Virus record (IMG/VR): IMGVR_UViG_3300021962_000142
Coordinates: 1-54,090 of that record
Length of the DNA stretch: 54,090 bases
Reading direction: 5' to 3' (one strand)
From: a virus
The stretch's first letter is position 1. Each line of letters begins with the position of its first letter. A model generated the notes under the pieces. That model made no database searches. It saw nothing but the letters and a program-made list of their open reading frames with translations, and had not been told where the DNA came from. This document shows positions 31,150-40,714 of the stretch, in pieces. Made by a program: the position numbers and the translations under genes.

Positions 31150-31683
31150 TCATACGTTCCTGCCCTTCACCTTGTAGGCGTGGCGCTCAATGATCTTTTC
31201 CCGCAGCTCCCCCACCTTGGCGCGCGGGTGACGCTTCCGCTCCTTGCGCAATTCGTCTCGGATGATGGACTCCGACAATAGGGTGCGCTTGGGGGCTTCT
31301 GGGAGCGGCTCATGCGAGACGGCCCCCTCCACGCGGCGGTTGCGCTTGCGGGCCACCCGCAGCACATCGTCCGATGAGGACACCCACGCTTCCGGGTCAC
31401 GCCACGCGCGGCTGTCCGCAAGACCTCCGCAGTAGTACTTGCCGGCTATGTTGATGCCGGCTGCTCGGGCCTCCCGTGACATCCACCGGGCTTGGCCGAC
31501 AGGCATGCCGTCCAGTTGCTGTCCGCTCATGCGGCCTTGCATAAAGGCGCGGTCGGTCCCCTTGGTGCCTGGCGGGCACTGAAGGGCAACCATCAGCGCC
31601 CAACGCTCGCCGTGCGGCAACGCGGCCTTGTACGTGCGAACTGCTTCAGGCCCGGCGTCACGGACTTCCTGCGGGATTTGCAT
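31150..31683 (-). CDS. Conserved phage protein of unknown function
   Basis: A 177-residue protein. CPPGTKGTDRAFMQGRMSGQQLDGMP, REARAAGINIAGKYYCGGLAD and DPEAWVSSSDDVLRVARKRN form a pattern I recall as conserved in marine phages. The C-terminus is highly charged and helical (RDELRKERKRHPRAKVGELREKIIE). Its first 26 nt overlap the end of the portal gene. Position suggests a head-tail or packaging accessory role. Confidence 0.55.
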   Translation of the reverse strand: MQIPQEVRDAGPEAVRTYKAALPHGERWALMVALQCPPGTKGTDRAFMQGRMSGQQLDGMPVGQARWMSREARAAGINIAGKYYCGGLADSRAWRDPEAWVSSSDDVLRVARKRNRRVEGAVSHEPLPEAPKRTLLSESIIRDELRKERKRHPRAKVGELREKIIERHAYKVKGRNV

Positions 31684-33646
31684 TCTGCGGCTCCTGCTGC
31701 GGTGGAGGAGGCGGCGGCGGGGGCACCAAAAACTCGCTCACATCCATCTGGTTGACTTTGCCCCACTGCGTCATCACGCCGTTGAACAACTCAGGGCGGC
31801 CGGCTTGGATTAAGCCCTGCGCCACCGGCATGATCACCTGCATAAAGTTGTTCAGGTTCTCTGTCTTGGTGGCGATGTTGGGCTTGCGGGCTGAACCGGC
31901 TTCGACGCGGTAGGAATACTCCCGGACGATGGACTCCGGGTTTTCGTTTTGAACGTGCATCTGCCACGCCTGTGCCGCCATAGGACCAAGCAGAGGAGCA
32001 ACGTCCTGTGGGTACACCATCCACCGGGCCAGCAGGGCTTCCTTGCGGGCGACCTCGGACAGGGCGTCTTCCAACGTATTGGCGTAATCGTCCGGCCTCA
32101 CGCTGATCTGCTCGCTCTTCACGGTGGCCTCTGCGGCCGACCTGAAGGATGCCCTGGTCATACCGTAAATCAGCTCGGTCAATCCCACTCGCCTATCAAA
32201 CAAACTGGTCACTTCGGCAATGATGTTGTACATGTCCTGCGTTACGCCCGGCATTTGGAACACGCTGATGACATCGTTGACCGACCGACCGAGAGCCTCT
32301 GAGATTTCGACAATGTTGAAGCCGCCTTCGGCCTTGTCGTCCAGAATCTTTGCCTTCAGGTCCGGGTCAGCCGCCTTGGCGACGCCGATGAGCGTCTGCG
32401 ACGAAGTGGCAATGCGAGTCGCCAAGAACGACATTGCCCAGTTGATGAACCGCAGCTCACCGATGCCGGGTTTGATAAGGCTGATGGGCCAAGAGTAGCC
32501 GGGCTGGCCATGCCAAGCTAAAAGCGTGAACGGCCAGCCGTTGGGCTCGGCCCAGAACGGGATGGGCCACTGGGCCGCCATGAACATCGTCGGCGGCACG
32601 CCAGTATCGTCCACCTCCTCTTGCAGCATGGCCGGCGGCATGTTGAGAGGGAAGTCCACGCCTTCGGCTATGACGATGTAGCAGTTGGGCCCAAAGGCGT
32701 CGAACTTGCCTCGCAGGTCCTTGTCCGCGTCCTTGAGCCGATCGCCAAAGCCCGTCTTGCTGTAGACCTCCCAGTAGCAGATGAGGTCGTTCGTCTTGCC
32801 GGTCTTGCGGCGCTGCTCATAGCCGCGGATGCGTTCCTCGGCGCGTGACGAGTAGGATTCGATGTGGCCCTTCAGGTCGTCACGGCTCAGTCCGAACTTG
32901 GCAGCCACCTCGTCGATCGGCTGCGTGCGTTTCCGGGCGGCCCAACGGATGTCCTCAAACTCGTCCGCGTCCGGGTCCCAGACAAGATTGTCGATGCTGT
33001 CGAAGAAGCTGCCGGCAAACCTCACGGTTGCTCCCGGCGGCGCGTACAGCTCATGCCACCACACGGAAGCGCCCTTAATGAACGCCTCCTCAACCACCTT
33101 GCGGCTGTGCCGCTTCAGGTCCAGCTCATTAGGTGTGTAGTTGAGGTAGTCTTCCAAGAGCCGGCTGACCAGCTTGCGGCTCTCAAACAGCATCTGCTGC
33201 TGCTGGACGAGCTGCTGGTAGTACATCTGGCCCGGGTCCGGCATCATCACCGGCTGGCCGTCAGGGCCCATCACGGGCTGCCCGTCCGGGCCCATCTGCG
33301 GCATGGGCGGCTGCGGGAAGATGCCCAAGAGCTGCGGGCCGACGATCGGGTACTCCTTGGGCGTCACCGTGCGAACTGGGTTCCGGTGGTGGATCACGGC
33401 CGTAAAGAGCCGGACAGCCTCCCAAACACGGTTCACAACCATCCGAAACGGTGGCGGTGACAGGCCGCGGTTGTAGCCGCGTTCGCCACGGGCAAACTCG
33501 TTGCCCCACATGGCGTCAGGGTCGGAGCTGTAAAACCCCATCGCCTCCCGGGCGTCCCGGGTGAAGGGGTCCTTGTGCTTCTCGGCCTGCTTAATGCACT
33601 CCAGCCACCGTTTGACGATGGGGCGCAGCGGGTTGTCCTCGGGCAT
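31658..33646 (-). CDS. Portal protein
   Basis: A 662-residue podovirus-type portal. The helical N-terminus (RPIVKRWLECIKQAEKHKDPFTRDAREAMGFY) is followed by FRMVVNRVWEAVRLFTAVIHHRNP, a long wing and stem domain with QMAR-type helices and a Pro/Gln-rich end (PPPPPPPPQQEP). It follows the large terminase, separated by one 104-residue gene, as expected. It forms the dodecameric DNA gate at the head vertex. The DPxMxxxDxxxxG region near 140-160 is an unusually Met/Pro-rich insertion (PPMPQMGPDGQPVMGPDG). Confidence 0.8.
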   Translation of the reverse strand: MPEDNPLRPIVKRWLECIKQAEKHKDPFTRDAREAMGFYSSDPDAMWGNEFARGERGYNRGLSPPPFRMVVNRVWEAVRLFTAVIHHRNPVRTVTPKEYPIVGPQLLGIFPQPPMPQMGPDGQPVMGPDGQPVMMPDPGQMYYQQLVQQQQMLFESRKLVSRLLEDYLNYTPNELDLKRHSRKVVEEAFIKGASVWWHELYAPPGATVRFAGSFFDSIDNLVWDPDADEFEDIRWAARKRTQPIDEVAAKFGLSRDDLKGHIESYSSRAEERIRGYEQRRKTGKTNDLICYWEVYSKTGFGDRLKDADKDLRGKFDAFGPNCYIVIAEGVDFPLNMPPAMLQEEVDDTGVPPTMFMAAQWPIPFWAEPNGWPFTLLAWHGQPGYSWPISLIKPGIGELRFINWAMSFLATRIATSSQTLIGVAKAADPDLKAKILDDKAEGGFNIVEISEALGRSVNDVISVFQMPGVTQDMYNIIAEVTSLFDRRVGLTELIYGMTRASFRSAAEATVKSEQISVRPDDYANTLEDALSEVARKEALLARWMVYPQDVAPLLGPMAAQAWQMHVQNENPESIVREYSYRVEAGSARKPNIATKTENLNNFMQVIMPVAQGLIQAGRPELFNGVMTQWGKVNQMDVSEFLVPPPPPPPPQQEPQNANPAGSP

Positions 33647-33664
33647 CTGGCAGGCTCCTACCTA

Positions 33665-33979
33665 CTATTGCCCGCCGCCGGGCTTTTTGGCCCCAACCTT
33701 CTGCTCCAAGAGGCTGACCCGCTCGGAAAGCATGGCCAGACGCGGGTCAGACTTATGTTCCCAGTACCCGTACCGCTTCCAGTCCGGGAATTCCTCCACT
33801 CCGGGATCGGTGCTGTGGTGAACGCTGGGCTTTTCCACCACCCCGCCACGGCCAAACGCCATGAGATTGAGCGTCCTGGAGGACGCAGAGATCACCACGG
33901 CCGGCACGGGCTCCGCTTCGATGTGCGGGAAAAACAGCACCCAGTCTCCGACCGCCGCCTTGGGCATTTCGTAGCTCAT
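33665..33979 (-). CDS. Small protein with C-terminal coiled coil
   Basis: About 104 residues from the ATG at 33979, which overlaps the terminase stop (ATGA); an in-frame start 36 nt upstream would lie inside that gene. The β-rich N-terminus (AAVGDWVLFFPHIEAEPVPAVV) is followed by an aromatic middle (PDWKRYGYWEH) and a short leucine coiled coil (RLAMLSERVSLLEQKVG). Located between terminase and portal. Role unknown. Confidence 0.55.
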   Translation of the reverse strand: MSYEMPKAAVGDWVLFFPHIEAEPVPAVVISASSRTLNLMAFGRGGVVEKPSVHHSTDPGVEEFPDWKRYGYWEHKSDPRLAMLSERVSLLEQKVGAKKPGGGQ

Positions 33980-35667
33980 CGTTTCAGGCTCCCTGTGGGG
34001 GCTAGCAACACACACGGATCAGTTGATTCACGCTGACGCTTGCGCCTGGCCTCCTGCCATTTGACCCACCACGGCTCCGACCCTGGCCGGCGAGGCGGAA
34101 CGTGGTACTTGGGCTCATGCGCACACAGGTACTCCAACGTCTGGGCGGCATGGACTTCGCCGCGCGTCTGCGGTGCGTCGGTCACGTACACCACCCCGTT
34201 GACACTCGTCGTCTTCTTGCGGTATCGCTTCAGCTCCCTGAGCAAGTTTGGGCACGCTCCCTCCAGCACACGCAGCTTGGTGGAGCCGTCTCCGCGGATG
34301 TGGAGCATCTGGCGCACAAGTGCCGTGCGTGCAGGAATGTCGTCGCTGCCGGGGATGAACTGATGTCCAGTAAGCGTGAACCGAATCTTACGCTTTTTCA
34401 GCTCCTCTGAATACAGCTCATGTGGTAGGCGGCCGGAGCCCAAATCCCGGAGCAGGCCACCGTGCATGTCCATGATGGCCGCGTGGATCACGGAGTCTTT
34501 GACCTTCTCGGCAAACTGCTCGCCCCAGATCAGCGCATTGCAGTTGCGGATGTACAGCTCGTCATAGATCAGCAGGAACCGTTCGTCCGGCGGAACGGCC
34601 CCAAACAGCGAAGCCATCACCGCGTGGCCCGGGTCAATCGCCACGTAGCGGGTCCAGTCGTCCGGCACCACGCCATCCGGCAACTGGTCCTTGCGCATCA
34701 CATGCACGGACGGGTTGAAGGTGGGGTACATCAACGTGGACTCAGTGGTGAACTCACCCTCGGCCCGCATGCGCAGCTCGTCCTGCCCAAGCGCACTCCA
34801 CCGCTCTAGGTTCTTCTGCTTTTCCTCTTGGTCGATGTGCGGGTTGTCCAAGAACCGCAGGGAGAACTTGCGGATGATTGGATTCGCCACGCCATCTTCC
34901 GCCGCCTTGTCGGCGCGTTCGCAGAGTCCAAGCAGGGCATCGTTCTTGCTGTGGGGCATGGCCGACCACACAAAGCGCCCCTTGCGGTCTGCGAGGCGGG
35001 CCTGCATCTCACCGATCCACGCCTCATTGCCAACGTCCTCGTCAATCCAGCAGAGGTCGGCCTGGAAGCCTTGCGGGGGTTCTCCTTCGGACGAGAAGCA
35101 GTAAATGGTCCACCCGTTCAGCAGTTCAGCGCGCTGAAGGTAGTGGGCGTTCTTCAGCACCCAGCTCAGGTCTTTGATCAGACGCGGCGGAATCAACGGA
35201 GGCGCCGGCTTGCACTGCGCGCGGCGGTGTTCGTCCAACCCGGGCCGGTATGAGCGCCACTGTCCTGTGTGTTCGTCACGGATGATTTTGAACGCGCCGG
35301 GGCGGAACAGCGACCTATAGATCACCATGCCGATGTGCGGCCAATTCCTGCCGACGACGACGAGGTTCCCATCTTCCTTGGGGTACTTGCCGTATGGGTC
35401 TTGGCCCGTGGCCGCGCGGGCCGCTTCGATGCTGACGGCCAGCGTCTTGCCGCCTCGGTTGCCGCCAAGAACCACCCGCTCGCTCGCCAAGCAGCGGTGG
35501 AACTCCTCCTGAGTCGGCATGGGCTCATAGAGACGCAGGGACTCCAGCCGACGCTCGGTCAGCTCAGCCTGAACGTCCCGCATCTGGCCCAGTTGGTGCT
35601 GGGTCAGACCACCGAGATCGCCTTCAGGAATTGGGGGCGGCGGTATCTTGGGGTGTCGGCGTGGCAT
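33976..35667 (-). CDS. terL: Terminase large subunit
   Basis: A 563-residue packaging motor. Walker A is GGNRGGKT (68-75) and Walker B with the catalytic acidic pair is DLCWIDED (about 204-211). The coupling segment is VWSAMPHS. The C-terminal RNase-H-like nuclease begins at VAIDPGH (Asp345) and continues through IMDMHGG. It cuts concatemers and drives DNA into the prohead through the portal encoded two genes downstream. The small-subunit candidate overlaps its start by 44 nt. The N-terminal 60 residues are Pro/His-rich. Confidence 0.92.
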   Translation of the reverse strand: MPRRHPKIPPPPIPEGDLGGLTQHQLGQMRDVQAELTERRLESLRLYEPMPTQEEFHRCLASERVVLGGNRGGKTLAVSIEAARAATGQDPYGKYPKEDGNLVVVGRNWPHIGMVIYRSLFRPGAFKIIRDEHTGQWRSYRPGLDEHRRAQCKPAPPLIPPRLIKDLSWVLKNAHYLQRAELLNGWTIYCFSSEGEPPQGFQADLCWIDEDVGNEAWIGEMQARLADRKGRFVWSAMPHSKNDALLGLCERADKAAEDGVANPIIRKFSLRFLDNPHIDQEEKQKNLERWSALGQDELRMRAEGEFTTESTLMYPTFNPSVHVMRKDQLPDGVVPDDWTRYVAIDPGHAVMASLFGAVPPDERFLLIYDELYIRNCNALIWGEQFAEKVKDSVIHAAIMDMHGGLLRDLGSGRLPHELYSEELKKRKIRFTLTGHQFIPGSDDIPARTALVRQMLHIRGDGSTKLRVLEGACPNLLRELKRYRKKTTSVNGVVYVTDAPQTRGEVHAAQTLEYLCAHEPKYHVPPRRPGSEPWWVKWQEARRKRQRESTDPCVLLAPTGSLKR

Positions 35668-36202
35668 GCTCTATCTTTGGTGAGTCCACCACCGTCACGG
35701 CCTTCACTGCCGTGGCGGCCTCTAGCACTTGGCGGCGCAACTCGGCTTCCAGCTCCTCCTCGGTCATCAGCTCCAGCGGCTTCTTGGCGCCGCCCATAGC
35801 GGTGTTGGTGGTGACAAGCCGCATGACGCCCTCCAGCATCTTGGTGCGGAACGCGCCTCCGGGGGTGCTGTCATAGAACTGCTTCATGTAGCAATTCGCA
35901 AACCCACGCACGCCTCCGAAGTACTCCATCAGAACTTCCAGCAGCTCAGACGAGTGCGGGATGTTGGCCCCGCCGATCCGGGCCGCGCCGACAAACACAT
36001 CCAGCGCCCCTCGCTCAATCTCATCCAGACGTTTGGTGGTGCGGCTCTTGCGGGCCTTGCGTATCTTCTTGTTGCGGCACGCCTTGCACCGCGGATGCAA
36101 GCCGTCTTTGCTTTTGTGGAAGTAGTCATTGGTTGCGGGATACACCTTCCCGCAGTCAATGCATGCCTGACGCTTGCCGTCAGAGTTGGCAGTGCCAGAC
36201 AT
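35624..36202 (-). CDS. Putative terminase small subunit with zinc finger
   Basis: A 192-residue protein. The N-terminal treble-clef-like zinc finger (CIDCGKVYPATNDYFHKSKDG...CKACRNKK) is followed by a basic stretch (KIRKARKSRTTKRLDE), a helical domain with GALDVFVGAARIGG and a long C-terminal helix (LMTEEELEAELRRQVLEAATAV) before a Pro/Thr tail. Immediate overlap with terL and a DNA-binding N-terminus make the small subunit the best guess. I know no close family, so this is inference. Confidence 0.55.
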   Translation of the reverse strand: MSGTANSDGKRQACIDCGKVYPATNDYFHKSKDGLHPRCKACRNKKIRKARKSRTTKRLDEIERGALDVFVGAARIGGANIPHSSELLEVLMEYFGGVRGFANCYMKQFYDSTPGGAFRTKMLEGVMRLVTTNTAMGGAKKPLELMTEEELEAELRRQVLEAATAVKAVTVVDSPKIEHATPTPQDTAAPNS

Positions 36203-37562
36203 TTCCGTTTACCTGGGGCACAAGACCGCAATCAGCCACGGCCTTGCGAACACCGTCGAACGAGTGGTAGTCATGCCCCGCCAGGATGAACTTGGCCTTG
36301 GGCTTCCACGCTTGGATGTCGGCTTTCACCGATTCGTAGTCATGCTCGGCGTCGATGTAGACGATGTCGAACTGCTGGTCCCGGAACTTCTGGGCGGCGT
36401 CCGGTGACTTGGCTTTGATGGCGCTGATGTTTCGGCCGGCGGTGTTTCTCTGGAACACCTCAAACGGCGTGCCGGCCGTGCCGTCATACGCCTTGCACCC
36501 GTCGTCGTTGGCGTTGCCGCCCCATGTATCGACACAGGTGACATGGGCCGCGCCGCTCTCGGACATGATGATGGCACTGCGCCCGGCCCAAGAGCCCACC
36601 TCCAATACGGTCGGCTTCCGGTTGTGCTTGGCACGGAAGGATTCAATGAGCCCAGACAACGCCTGGGCGTCGGTCTGCGGCAGGTCCATGCCCATGTCGT
36701 TGAATGACTTGGGCAGCCAGCCAGGAGTGGGCAGTTCAACAACCTTGTTGACCACTCCGGCCTCCACGGCGTTCCGCAGCTTGGTGCTGACCTGAGAAGC
36801 GCCGATGATTGCCGGCTTGCCGACGCACTTGGGCTTCCAGTGACCGGCCCAAGAATCCCAGTTGCAGAAGATCGGGTTGTAGCCCAGCTTCTGTGTTCCG
36901 ACGAGCGACAGGTCACGGGTCATCGTCACATCTTCGGTGGACGCCTTGTTCGCCGCGTACTTGTCGGTCCACTCGTAGTAGAACCACGGCTTGTCGGTTT
37001 CGTCCCGCGGCTCGGTGACGTTGAACGCGCGCATGTCATACATGATCAACCCGGTGGGCAGGGCAGCACACTCTTGGATGCCGGTCATACCGTATCCGGT
37101 ATGCCGGTCATACATCTCCAACTGGTAGTCCGGGTTGGCATGCTCCGACTGCATGTTCTGCCAGCGGAACACGTAGACGCACTCCTGCGGCGGCGGGCCG
37201 CAGTAGGGGGCACCAATCACCACCGGACCCTTGGCGTAATGGCTGAGCAAGAAGTCGAACGATGAGTGGAAGAAAGGCTTGGCCCCTGGCTGGCCTGCGT
37301 TGATGTCCGGCTTCATGTCGGAGTCGATCATCACCAGCACATCGACGCCGTACTCCCGCGCCATCAGTACGGCACGGTTGCGGGTCATGGTGATGGGCGT
37401 GTCGGCCAGGTTCCAGATGCGAATCTGGTCGATCCGGGAGTCCTTCGACAGATCAGCCACCAGTGGCACCATCCACTCACGGATGTCTGGCACCTCAGAG
37501 GAGATGCCGCCGTTGCCGCCGTAGCTAAAAGTGCAGAATCCGACCGAGAACTTCTGGTTCAT
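36180..37562 (-). CDS. Glycosyltransferase-methyltransferase fusion
   Basis: A 460-residue protein from the ATG at 37562 (AGGAG 7 nt upstream). Residues 1 to about 255 form a GT-A-like glycosyltransferase with a DSD at 80-82 (MIDSDMKPD), KGPVVIGAPYCGPPP and GYGMTGIQECAALPTGLIMYDM. Residues about 285-460 form a class I SAM methyltransferase of the Methyltransf_24 type: VLEVGSWAGRSA (319-330), HVTCVDTWGG and FDIVYIDAEHDYE. Both active-site sets look intact. The pair could add and then methylate a sugar. It is buried between packaging genes and a P/Q-rich protein. Confidence 0.8.
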   Translation of the reverse strand: MNQKFSVGFCTFSYGGNGGISSEVPDIREWMVPLVADLSKDSRIDQIRIWNLADTPITMTRNRAVLMAREYGVDVLVMIDSDMKPDINAGQPGAKPFFHSSFDFLLSHYAKGPVVIGAPYCGPPPQECVYVFRWQNMQSEHANPDYQLEMYDRHTGYGMTGIQECAALPTGLIMYDMRAFNVTEPRDETDKPWFYYEWTDKYAANKASTEDVTMTRDLSLVGTQKLGYNPIFCNWDSWAGHWKPKCVGKPAIIGASQVSTKLRNAVEAGVVNKVVELPTPGWLPKSFNDMGMDLPQTDAQALSGLIESFRAKHNRKPTVLEVGSWAGRSAIIMSESGAAHVTCVDTWGGNANDDGCKAYDGTAGTPFEVFQRNTAGRNISAIKAKSPDAAQKFRDQQFDIVYIDAEHDYESVKADIQAWKPKAKFILAGHDYHSFDGVRKAVADCGLVPQVNGNVWHCQL

Positions 37563-37599
37563 TCCGGGGCTCCTGGGGGAGCCGGTAGTGTACCAATGT

Positions 37600-38880
37600 C
37601 TACTTCTTGCCGCTACGGTACGGCGTGCCCCGCGTCCTCGCTGGCGTCGGTTGCGCACGCCCAGACTGCCTGCTATCCATGTATTGCTTCATTGCAGCGG
37701 CCTGCTCAGGGTTGAGACTGATGGACGCCCCAGGCTTTGGCTTGGCCGGAGGAAGCCATCCGCCATTCGTTACGCCTGCCTTTGGCCGCACGTAGGTCCT
37801 GCCTGACTCCTGCTCCATGCGACGGATCTCAGCCTCACGGGCTTCCCGCGTCATAATCTGCTCGCCACTTGGCCCACGGGTGTGCCCTGGGCGCAGTGGG
37901 TAAGACCACGGATCGGAGGGGTTGGGCTGCGTTGCCGATGGAGGAGTCATCGACTCACCCGGGTAGCCCATCTGCGGCAATGGGCTATAGACGGTCGGCA
38001 ACGGCTGGCCCGGGCCAAGCTGATTACGGTCGTCAATGCCGTCGCCGTCACGGTCCAACACTTGGGATGTGAAAATTCCTCCGGGGTCCCTTATGCGCGC
38101 CCCGTAGCCCGGCGCTGCCGCAGGCGGCTGCTGGCCGGCGGAAGGCCCGGCTCCACGCACCCAACCGGAGCCCGGCGCCGGCACAACGCCGGCTGTACGG
38201 TGCGTAGTTTCACCAGTAGCCGGGTTGTAGTAGGGCACCATAACGGCCCAGTTACCCATGCCAGACCCGCGTGTGTCGATAAAGCCGTCATTGCTTGGCA
38301 TCTGTCCGGGGGGCATCGGCCCGCCCGGGTAGCCCATCGCCGGCTGCGGCTGCATCGGCCCGCCGGGGTATCGCATTTGCTCCCCATCGGTGTGGTAATA
38401 CATCCTCGGCTGCGGCTGATACATCGGCGGCGCAGACTGCTGGCCAAGGTTCTGTAGGAGCTGGTCACGGAAACCCTGGGGGGCTTGGATTCCGTACTGG
38501 TTGAACATCCCCATGATCGCATCGACGTTGCCCGTCTGGAACGGATTGCCTTGGTACTGACCGCTTTGGATGTTCTCGCCGGCCTGTTTCCATGCCTCCA
38601 TGACCGGGACACGCTGTGGCGACTGGCCGGACTGGAGCCCCTGGTTGTACTGGGACTGGTTCTTCAGGTGCTGCTGGACAAATGCGTCCTGCTGCTGTTG
38701 GTATGCCTGGAGGGTGGGGAAGTTGCCCATGGAGGTCTGGACGGTCTGCTGCGGGCCGAAAGGACTCTGCGGCGCCTGAGACTTCTTTTGCTGCGGATAT
38801 TGGGATCGTTGCTGCGGTGGCGACATGCCAGTCCAATGCTCGCCATTGGGGCCACGCAGATGCTCAAGGCCGATTGCCAT
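37600..38880 (-). CDS. Pro/Gln-rich virion protein with calcium-type loop
   Basis: A 426-residue protein. The N-terminal 130 residues are Gln-rich and helical. The middle is a Pro/Gly/Met-rich disordered region with RYPGGPMQPQPAMGYPGGP repeats, then LDRDGDGIDDRNQL. That loop has the D-x-D-x-D-G spacing of a thrombospondin-3/dockerin-like calcium site. The C-terminus is basic. No family recognised. Its position between the capsid and terminase genes suggests a head or connector accessory. Confidence 0.5.
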   Translation of the reverse strand: MAIGLEHLRGPNGEHWTGMSPPQQRSQYPQQKKSQAPQSPFGPQQTVQTSMGNFPTLQAYQQQQDAFVQQHLKNQSQYNQGLQSGQSPQRVPVMEAWKQAGENIQSGQYQGNPFQTGNVDAIMGMFNQYGIQAPQGFRDQLLQNLGQQSAPPMYQPQPRMYYHTDGEQMRYPGGPMQPQPAMGYPGGPMPPGQMPSNDGFIDTRGSGMGNWAVMVPYYNPATGETTHRTAGVVPAPGSGWVRGAGPSAGQQPPAAAPGYGARIRDPGGIFTSQVLDRDGDGIDDRNQLGPGQPLPTVYSPLPQMGYPGESMTPPSATQPNPSDPWSYPLRPGHTRGPSGEQIMTREAREAEIRRMEQESGRTYVRPKAGVTNGGWLPPAKPKPGASISLNPEQAAAMKQYMDSRQSGRAQPTPARTRGTPYRSGKK

Positions 38881-38911
38881 TTAGAGTTATCCTTTCAGAA
38901 ACGCCATAGGG

Positions 38912-40714
38912 TCAACCAAGCAGGCGTCGCACTTGTGCATTTGCATTGGCCCGCGCAAGAGTCTTATTGTTTTCGATCATTAAGCGATCAAACTCATCTC
39001 GGCCAATCCGTCCGGAGCTAATTGACGCCTGCAAGTCAGCGATATTGGCCTTCGCCCTATTGGCTTCGTTCAACAGCTCTCTAACGCCCGCAGCAGACAA
39101 ATCCTGCTGATCTCTTTGCGTTTGATTTCTGGCAGCTTCCTGCTGCGCGGCACGCATTTGCGCGTCCCTGCCAGGTCTGGCCAAGGCATCGGCCTCAATC
39201 TGCGCTAGGAGATTATTTTGGGAATCTAGCCACGCCTGCGTTTCCAGCCTCTGCTGTTCCGCCTCCCGCTGCACGCGAGCCTGCTCTGGCGTAAACAAGC
39301 CGGTTCCGCCGCCGACTGGGGCGCTTACTAACTCTTGGCCGTAGGGCGTGCCTTGGCTTTGCTGCTGGACGGGCTGGGCTTGGCCTGGCGTATTCCCCAT
39401 TGTCTGGCTGGCCGCAGGCGCAGCCACTTGAGTCTGCTGCATTTGGGTGGCCGGCGACTGCGGCGCGGCGGATGGGTACGGCGTGCCTTGCGTCTGAGGC
39501 TGGATGGGCTGGGCTTGGCCAGACGCGGCCTGACTTCGCAGTTGCAGCTTCCCCTTGGCCGGCTGGTAGATCGGCTGCATAGTTTTGCCGTCAGGGCCAA
39601 CCCCAAAGCCAGCAACCTCATACACCTGCTGCGGTGCATTCGGCTGGAGCGACGGCTGCATCCATCGCTGGTTTGGGCCAAGCACCACTCCATCAGTGGC
39701 TCGCAACTGACGCATGTAGTCGTCGTTTTGTCTCAGCCTTTGCTCTAGGTCTTGGCTTGCACGGACCACATCCATGGACATGCCAGATGCATCCCTGGCC
39801 GCCATGTCAGGCGGCAACCCGCGGGCAAGCATGTTGCGTGCAGTGTTGCCCTCCCAATCCCGCTTCTGCGATCCGGCCGGCGTGCTGCTCCACTGCTGCT
39901 CGGCAGCAGCCACGCGGTCGGCGTAGCCAGGATCAGCGCCGTAGGGCGTGCCTTGGCTTTGTGGTTGAATGGGCTGGGCAGTGCCGGGGCTCGCCCTACC
40001 TGGCCCGCCAGTCTGAATCACGGGGTTTTCTGCGTTGTATGTATCCAGCGCCGTCTGTGCCTGCCGCCTCTGATCGGCCCAGTACTGATTGGCTTGCATC
40101 CACTGCTGGTCTGGCTGGCCGTTGACCAAGAATGTCTCGCCTATACGAGGCTGGCCAGGCTGGGCCCGGTCGTTCCAATCACTGATTTGCCGATTGACGC
40201 GGTCAACGTCGCCTTGGAGCTGCTGCCGGCGAGCGCCAGTGGCATCAAAGCTCTGTCCGCGTCTCGCCAGTTCGGCCGTTGCTGCCTTGAGGTTCGCGTC
40301 AACGAATGCACCGCCCGTTCCTGAAGTGCCTGCGGCCGTCCAGCTGGACAGGCTTTTCTTCAGCTCATCATCGCTCATGCTTTGCAGCCAGTCCTGCTTG
40401 GGTGGTGCAGAGTACGGCGTTCCCGTGCTTTGGGGCTGAACGGGCTGGGCAGTGCCGGATGAGTAGCTGGGGCTGTACGCCGGCATTGCCGGAGCGCTAG
40501 GCTGCGCGGCGGCGGGCTGTTGGGTAGGCTGCGACTGGCTTTGTGCCTGCTGTTGGCCAGCGGCCTGCTGGGTGCCTTGGGTCTGGTAGACGTTGAATGT
40601 CGGCGCCTGCTTGGCCGCACGCACCTGCTGGCCGTAGGGGTCCATCTGGCCTTGGGAGCGGAGCTGGTTGCGGCGGTTACGTGAGCCGAAGCCAGCCTGA
40701 CCAAAGGCACTCAT
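38912..40714 (-). CDS. Gln-rich protein with repeated PQSxGTPY motif
   Basis: A 600-residue, mainly disordered protein. Four copies of AQPxQPQxxGTPY (e.g. GTAQPIQPQSQGTPYG) are spread along it, separated by helical charged segments. The last 130 residues are a coiled coil (RVQREAEQQRLETQAWLDSQNN ... LLNEANRAKANIADLQASI). Repeats of this kind suggest multivalent binding, for example to the same partner along the virion. It overlaps the 51-residue gene upstream (ATGA). Confidence 0.5.
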   Translation of the reverse strand: MSAFGQAGFGSRNRRNQLRSQGQMDPYGQQVRAAKQAPTFNVYQTQGTQQAAGQQQAQSQSQPTQQPAAAQPSAPAMPAYSPSYSSGTAQPVQPQSTGTPYSAPPKQDWLQSMSDDELKKSLSSWTAAGTSGTGGAFVDANLKAATAELARRGQSFDATGARRQQLQGDVDRVNRQISDWNDRAQPGQPRIGETFLVNGQPDQQWMQANQYWADQRRQAQTALDTYNAENPVIQTGGPGRASPGTAQPIQPQSQGTPYGADPGYADRVAAAEQQWSSTPAGSQKRDWEGNTARNMLARGLPPDMAARDASGMSMDVVRASQDLEQRLRQNDDYMRQLRATDGVVLGPNQRWMQPSLQPNAPQQVYEVAGFGVGPDGKTMQPIYQPAKGKLQLRSQAASGQAQPIQPQTQGTPYPSAAPQSPATQMQQTQVAAPAASQTMGNTPGQAQPVQQQSQGTPYGQELVSAPVGGGTGLFTPEQARVQREAEQQRLETQAWLDSQNNLLAQIEADALARPGRDAQMRAAQQEAARNQTQRDQQDLSAAGVRELLNEANRAKANIADLQASISSGRIGRDEFDRLMIENNKTLARANANAQVRRLLG

